DNA from: Prorocentrum cordatum
Lineage: Eukaryota > Sar > Dinophyceae > Prorocentrales > Prorocentraceae
Direction of reading: 5' to 3'
DNA length: 64,000 nt
NCBI GenBank assembly: GCA_963575745.1
Contig: CAUYUJ010014550.1
Coordinates: 62,001 to 126,000 of the forward strand
Part shown: positions 59,371 to 64,000 of the stretch, piece after piece
Position numbering within the stretch: the stretch's first letter is position 1
Layout: each line of letters starts with the position of its first letter
The notes under the pieces: generated by a model
What the model saw: only the letters and a program-made list of their open reading frames with translations
Told to the model about the DNA's origin: nothing
The model's database searches: none
Translations under genes and position numbers: made by a program

Positions 59371-60420
59371 GCAGACAGGCGGACAGACATACCATGTGCG
59401 TGGACACCTGTGGGTGTCAACTTTCCGCTGGGTCGTCCCCGACAGTGCCGCCCCCGATCCAACTCCCCGAGGCCTGTGCTGGGTGTGTTCTGACCAGAAT
59501 GTCGAGGCGGACCCAGCCGCAACGAGGGCGCCCCAACAAACCCCGAAAGACACAGAAACATTCAGACACACGCCGGAACTGATGGGTGATCCGTGGATCT
59601 GGCGCGGGGGCGCCAAATGACTGATCGGGGAAAACACACCCGAACCATGGCGCCATGTCGCCTGAGATTGGCGACGGAACCCGCCATTTGGCATTGAAAC
59701 AGGACCCGATGCCCCCCGCGCGCCATAATCAATGCTTGCGCTTCCTCGAAGCATGGAACGCCCAGACGTCAGAACCTCCTCCCGCGGTGTTCGTCCGCTA
59801 ACAAGGGTACGTCTTGAGTAAAGCATCGAAGCGAGTCCAACCGTGGCGACGATGTCGCCCCAACAAAACCAGACACACAACATGCTTTGTCACCTGACCG
59901 TTCTTCCGCCGCTCCCGCGGGCCCAGCCTCCAGTCCGATCAGCCTCGTCGCGGTCTGCGCCAGCTCCCCCACGTGAGGCGCAAGGGACTGCCAGCGGAGG
60001 GCGGTCAAAGAGAGCAGGATGGGGAAACGAGAAAGCGGTGGGAGGAGAAACTGAGCCAGTGAGAACAATCGCGATGCGAGTCGAAAGCTAACTACGAGCG
60101 TTTACGAACGAACTTCTCGGCCTTGTTTGAAGAATTTGGTAGCTTCGGTTCGCGTTCGGGGCCCCGGTGCAACATTGGCCCAAGTTCTTGATCATATTAC
60201 ACGCGTAGAAACCACAGCTCGCACGTAACCGCAAGTTAAGACGATGGTACAAACGCATTCGGTAACTATTATGTACCCACCCCCCGCTATGTGCAACATA
60301 ACCCCCAGGTAGCGCCTCGAAAGACAATCGAAACACATAGGGTGGAAACACATGCTGTCGAGACACCCGATCCGAGGTGCTAAATAAGCTGATCTGATCT
60401 GATAGCTGACAAAGAGACGC
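59371..60420. other. No gene recognised; possible old duplication
   Basis: GCGCCCCAACAAAC at about 59528 and GTCGCCCCAACAAAACC at about 59860 lie 332 bp apart in partly similar surroundings, suggesting a diverged tandem duplication. No coding evidence. Confidence 0.35.
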
Positions 60421-60429
60421 ACAGTGGAC

Positions 60430-60940
60430 GGGGCGGGGGGAGGAGGATATGGAGGTGGCTTCAACTCCTTTTTCCTCGGGCCCTGCAGCTTGGCCAGCTC
60501 CCTCTCGGCGTCCATGGCGTCGATGGTGGCTCTGACCAGCATGGGCCTGACCTGATGGGCCTCCGCCTCGGCCCACCTGCCACGGTGCCTGTCCAGCTCC
60601 GACACTTTTGCGGCCTAGGCCGCGATGCCAGCCAGAACGTCGGCAGCGGAATTCCCCGCCGCGATGCGATGCGGCGCGCGACCCGCAGCAACATCATCCA
60701 CCGCGAGGTGCGAGCAGATCCACGTCGCCACGAAGTACTCATGATCACGATCGCCGAGGGCGACCCCGATGCGACGTCAGATGTCGGGGTCCTCTCGTGC
60801 CAATTTCGCACGGAGTGAACTGGTGCCGGCCGTCTGCGACCATGCCGTTGTCAATGGCGAAATGTGCGGGCCCTTTTCGAGCGCGTGATGGCGACCAGCA
60901 TGGCGCGCGGCTCACCCGTCGGTGCACTTTGGCGCGCACC
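60430..60940 (-). pseudogene. RNase H relic of a retroelement
   Basis: On the minus strand, FAIDNGMVADGRHQ (about 60870) resembles the Thr-Asp-Asn-x-x-Val-x-Asp-Gly block. After a frame change, RIGVALGDRDHEYFVATWIC followed by SHLAVDDVAAG and GNSAADVLAGIAA matches the Trp-x-x-Ser-His and Gly-Asn-x-x-Ala-Asp blocks of RNase H. A TAG follows, then SELDRHRGRWAEAEAHQVRP and a charged helix. No RT is visible nearby, so this is an isolated relic, different in sequence from the RNase H at 72-932. Confidence 0.5.
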
Positions 60941-63185
60941 TGGGGGGCTGCCCGTCACGCCTGCCCCCAGGGCCAACGGCTTCAAGAACTTGACCTGCGC
61001 TGCTGCAATGCCGACTCCCCTGGCGCGCATCTGCTGAATCGAAGCCGCCGCTGGCATCAGCAAACGACCGCAAAAGCCTGGCGTTCGTGGCCGGAGGAGA
61101 TGCCGCGCGCGTTGCTGGCGGCGCGCCCAGAAACCCGCCAAATCATCTTGCTGTGCTTGCGACGGCACCTCTGCCCATCTCAATTCCTCGCGGTCAGAAG
61201 CACAGCTCCATCGCGTGCCTAGCGATCGCCCGTCCCACGAGGGCCTGCAAGCGGTCGTGCGCGGGAGACCTCGCGCCCTTTGCCGCGTTCCTGGACTCGG
61301 TGAAACGCGCGCCCCCCCCCCCCCCCCCCCCTGACATCGGATGCATGTGCTAGACTGTAAGCCACGCGCAGCTCCATGCGCTGCCGACCTCCCGACTCTC
61401 GGACAGCTCCCGCCCGTGGCAGCGCGCGGCCGTCGCGGGGCGTGCTCGAAAATGGATGATGCAGCTTGCGAGGGGGAAACATATCTGCGCCGTGCTCCAA
61501 ACCAGCCCCGCATAAATGTTGCCGCGTTTCGAACCACTGGTCACTTGTTGATGCCTGCAAATCCTGAACCAAACCGTCGGACGCGTCGACGTCGCGGCGC
61601 CCCGTCCAAGCCGCATCTGGAAACTGCCGCTCGATGCTGCCCCTGGCTGAGGGCGGCGTCGCTCAGCAGATGGCCGCCTTGGGGCCCCGCCCGTTGTCGA
61701 ACAGCAGCGCGACCGCAGCTGGCGCGAGGCCTCGACTGCGACGAGAACGCTGGGCTGGAACAGTGTTTCCCGCGTGCTGCTGAGACGCCGTCTCGTAGCC
61801 GGGGCTCCGACTGCCGCGCTCTGAACCGCATCCGGATGCGACCCTCGGGCATGCTGGGCCAGGGGTCGCTCGGCGCCTTACAGACGTCGAGAGATGTCAA
61901 ACGTCGCCCGCGCGCTGCGGGCCCGCGAGCAGCACCGAACCTCCGCCTGCGTGCCGCGAAGTACGAAACGGCGTCACCGTGGATCTGGACGGCGTAGGAT
62001 CCTGCCGCTCCGGCTCTGAGCCTAGCCTGCTTGGGCGCGGCGCTGAAAGTCCTGCCCCGCGATGTGCACTTGCGAATGTTCCCGTGTACTTCTCAAGCCT
62101 CGCCCTCCTGGTTGATCTGACGTGCCCTCGCCCGGCGCGCAGGTCCGCGCTGGGGGCGCTGACCGTCGCGGCGCGCTAGGACTGGAAGCCTGCGCTACGA
62201 AGCGCCTTCGATGCGCGCTCTGCGCTCCCACGGCAAGAACGCGCGGCGACGTTCTTCCTGGCCGCCTTGAATCGGAGCATGGCCAGCCCCGGGCACGTAG
62301 CCATCGAAGTCTGAATCTAATGGTGCACCGCCGCCTGCCAGCTGCCCAAGACCTGCTGGGGGGGGCCGCCTGCCCGGGCGCGGCGCCCCATGCGCCGGTG
62401 GGCCGCGCGCGCGTTCTGCAGCGTGAGCTGCGCCATAATCCGCGCGAGACGCGCGCCTGATTTAGGCCCCTGCGCGATGGGCTGCGCGGGTGCAAGACGC
62501 TCGCGCGAAGCTCCTGATTGGCCGGGGGAACAGCGCGACGCGCACTTAGACGCCTCGCGCCGAAGAACCGCTGCAATAAATCCCACTCTCAAACCATTGG
62601 GCGACAAGTATCTCCACTGACTGCAACCGTGCAACCCTTCGAAATCGCAAAGGCCATGACCTCGCGGAATGTGCAGCGCGTGACCAACCTCCTCGTGAAG
62701 TGTCTCTGCGAGCGCTTCTCGAAAGGCGGCGTTGCGACGCTCTGCTGCGTCCCAGTGCGCAGTCGCGTGGTCGCTCCAATCGGCGGCCCGCGGTTCTCGC
62801 GCCAAGGGCCACTGCGATCGCGGTCAGCAGCCCGCTTATTCTGTCACCTCCACATATCTTCGGAAGTAGACCAGCGCGATCATGACCTGGCTGCGCCAGA
62901 TAATCTCCTCCTCCATTTGCATATGCAGCTCTGCTAGCTCGTCCAGCGGTGGCGCTGGTAACCGCTCGAAGTCGACGGGGCTGAGAGCTGGGCAGCACCT
63001 TTGCCAGCGGGAGTTTTCTTGTCATGCGCTGTCAGACGAATCTGCTGACCAGGAATGGTAAGCAACATCTACAACTGCGCCCTCTCCTTCGCCTCGTAGA
63101 AACGCGTGTTCAAACTATCCGCGCCGACCAGAGAAGAACACCGAAACTTCTTCAGTTCCTATTTTTGGTTTGGATATTGATGATG
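60941..63185. other. No gene recognised; GC-rich sequence with a C20 run
   Basis: Uniform GC-rich DNA with many short Arg/Ala/Pro-rich frames, none with a domain. A C-homopolymer of about 20 lies at 61312-61331. Parts may be further retroelement remnants. Confidence 0.45.
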
Positions 63186-63189
63186 TCAT

Positions 63190-63830
63190 TATGATGCGTC
63201 GGTCTCTTTGTTTGATGGATCTGTACATCGCGCCGAAAGCATGCGCCGTCTCCATCCACGTCCCAACGCCCTTCGAGAACATTGCCAATGCTTTCCTTTG
63301 GCATCGCCCTGCTACCATCTTAGCGCTGGCGGCGAACTACTCAATCTCTTGCCAGCTGGCAACCGTGATCCCACGGACCAATACTTGCCATCGTCTTCAC
63401 GAGAGGTCTCCGCTTGCCGTGACCCGAAGCTCTGCTTGGGCCTGCTCAAGGCATTCGGCACCATAGTTTCATCACCTCCCTTTTCTATAGGCAAAGCGAT
63501 CATATCCTTCGGATGCGTCGGTCTCTTGTCATGTGGCTGCGCATCCAGCTGAACAGAGGGCTCGTTTTTGATGGTTCTGTGCAACACGCCCAAGGCAGGC
63601 GCCGTCTCAATCCATGACCCATGGCCCCTCAAAGAACTGGCAACTGTTGTCCTCTGGCATCGTCATGCTACCTTCTTGGCGCTGGCGGCGAACGACTCAA
63701 ACTCCTGCCTGTTGGCAACCATGCTCCCACGGAACAAATATCTGCAACCGTCGGTATGAGGGGTCTTCGTTTGCCGTGACCCGAAGCCTTGCGTGGGCCT
63801 GCTCAGGGCATTCGGCGACCAACAAACAAA
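63190..63830 (-). repeat. Duplicated exon-like block, two copies about 355 bp apart
   Basis: Copy 1 (about 63200-63465) and copy 2 (about 63555-63820) share, in the minus-strand sense, NALSRP(K/T)Q(S/G)FGSRQ, FAASAK(M/K)VA and W(M/I)ETA(H/P)A(F/L)G followed by a short basic end (RSIK or RTIK). The shared residues are clearer than the shared DNA, hinting that it once encoded protein. Copy 2 has a TGA inside FAASAKKVA and copy 1 a frameshift. Family unknown. Confidence 0.5.
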
Positions 63831-64000
63831 AGAAAAAACAAAAAAAAGAGGAGGGAGGGGGATTAACATGACGAGGATAAACAGGAGGGAGAACAAGTGG
63901 AGATACAGCAGGATGCCAGTCAGCGGTGTGGTCACAGCTTGTCATGTGCACCTCCCCTGTGGATGGTCCATCTGGACAGCCCACCACTGCTGGGACTCGG
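63831..64000. other. No gene recognised at the right edge
   Basis: A-rich stretch (63832-63852), GGAGG, then ordinary sequence. Nothing assignable. Confidence 0.5.

Noticed and set aside
59680-59705. CCGCCATTTGGCATTGAAAC as a spliced-leader relict
   Set aside because: Lacks the CTCAAG end and matches too few positions.

Overview
The window is nuclear DNA of a dinoflagellate. The strongest evidence is the dinoflagellate spliced-leader (dinoSL) sequence, whose core is CCATTTTGGCTCAAG. It occurs as genomic relicts directly upstream of four predicted genes (38681-38703 minus, 39295-39316 plus, 41080-41101 plus, 49446-49467 minus). A relict dinoSL marks a trans-spliced mRNA that was reverse-transcribed and put back into the genome. 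GC-rich genes, degenerate non-LTR retroelements, many simple repeats and a surface protein with FG-GAP-like repeats and a vWD-like domain fit the same assignment. I cannot fix the species; Prorocentrum-like is a guess from style only. Nothing prokaryotic (operons, CRISPR, rRNA, tRNA) was seen. LAYOUT. 1-8.4 kb: one long, badly broken LINE-like element on the minus strand; read 5' to 3' it has a Cys-rich/membrane segment, a gag-like region, an AP-type endonuclease, a reverse transcriptase (RT) and RNase H. 8.4-12.7 kb: low-complexity DNA with a decamer minisatellite, a SINE-like repeat, and CA and TCC tracts. 12.7-20.2 kb and 25.5-26.7 kb: a composite satellite of ATC/GAT triplets, TCGATCTCAC and GGGACACC units, punctuated by a roughly 350-bp hairpin module. 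That satellite appears to be interrupted by 20.2-25.5 kb, which carries an 824-codon open LINE RT frame (minus). 27.4-30.9 kb: a SINE-like repeat, a 90-bp tandem array of about 20 units, and a 53-bp array. 31.1-33.7 kb: a broken P-loop ATPase gene (minus). 34.0 kb: a 94-bp near-perfect hairpin that looks like a mobile intron. 34.9-36.4 kb: four tandem SINE-like units. 36.5-38.7 kb: FG-GAP/vWD-like surface protein retrogene (minus). 39.3-42.6 kb: two SL-tagged retrogenes in tandem (plus), bounded by a 13-bp minisatellite. 43.8-46.0 kb: two foldback elements within or beside SINE-like repeats. 46.3-46.9 kb: a 138-bp tandem repeat with an open frame. 47.26-49.47 kb: the best-preserved retrogene, with SL and older SL relict at one end, an intact 344-codon multi-pass membrane protein, and poly(A) at the other end, inside a heptamer repeat. 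49.5-50.9 kb: minisatellite and purine tracts. 50.9-54.3 kb: a second type of RT pseudogene (plus) with a Cys/His-rich nuclease-like C-terminus. 54.9-59.3 kb: purine-rich satellites and SINE-like repeats. 59.3-64 kb: mostly unassigned GC-rich DNA with an RNase H relic and a duplicated exon-like block. HOW IT WORKS TOGETHER. Very little here looks like single-copy host sequence. The RT-bearing elements are the kind of machinery that could have produced the SL-tagged retrogenes, and the repeats around them are insertion sites or by-products. Most coding regions are broken by stops or single-base frameshifts, often beside homopolymers, so true decay and assembly error cannot be told apart from this sequence alone. 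Only the 344-codon membrane protein and the 824-codon RT frame are uninterrupted.
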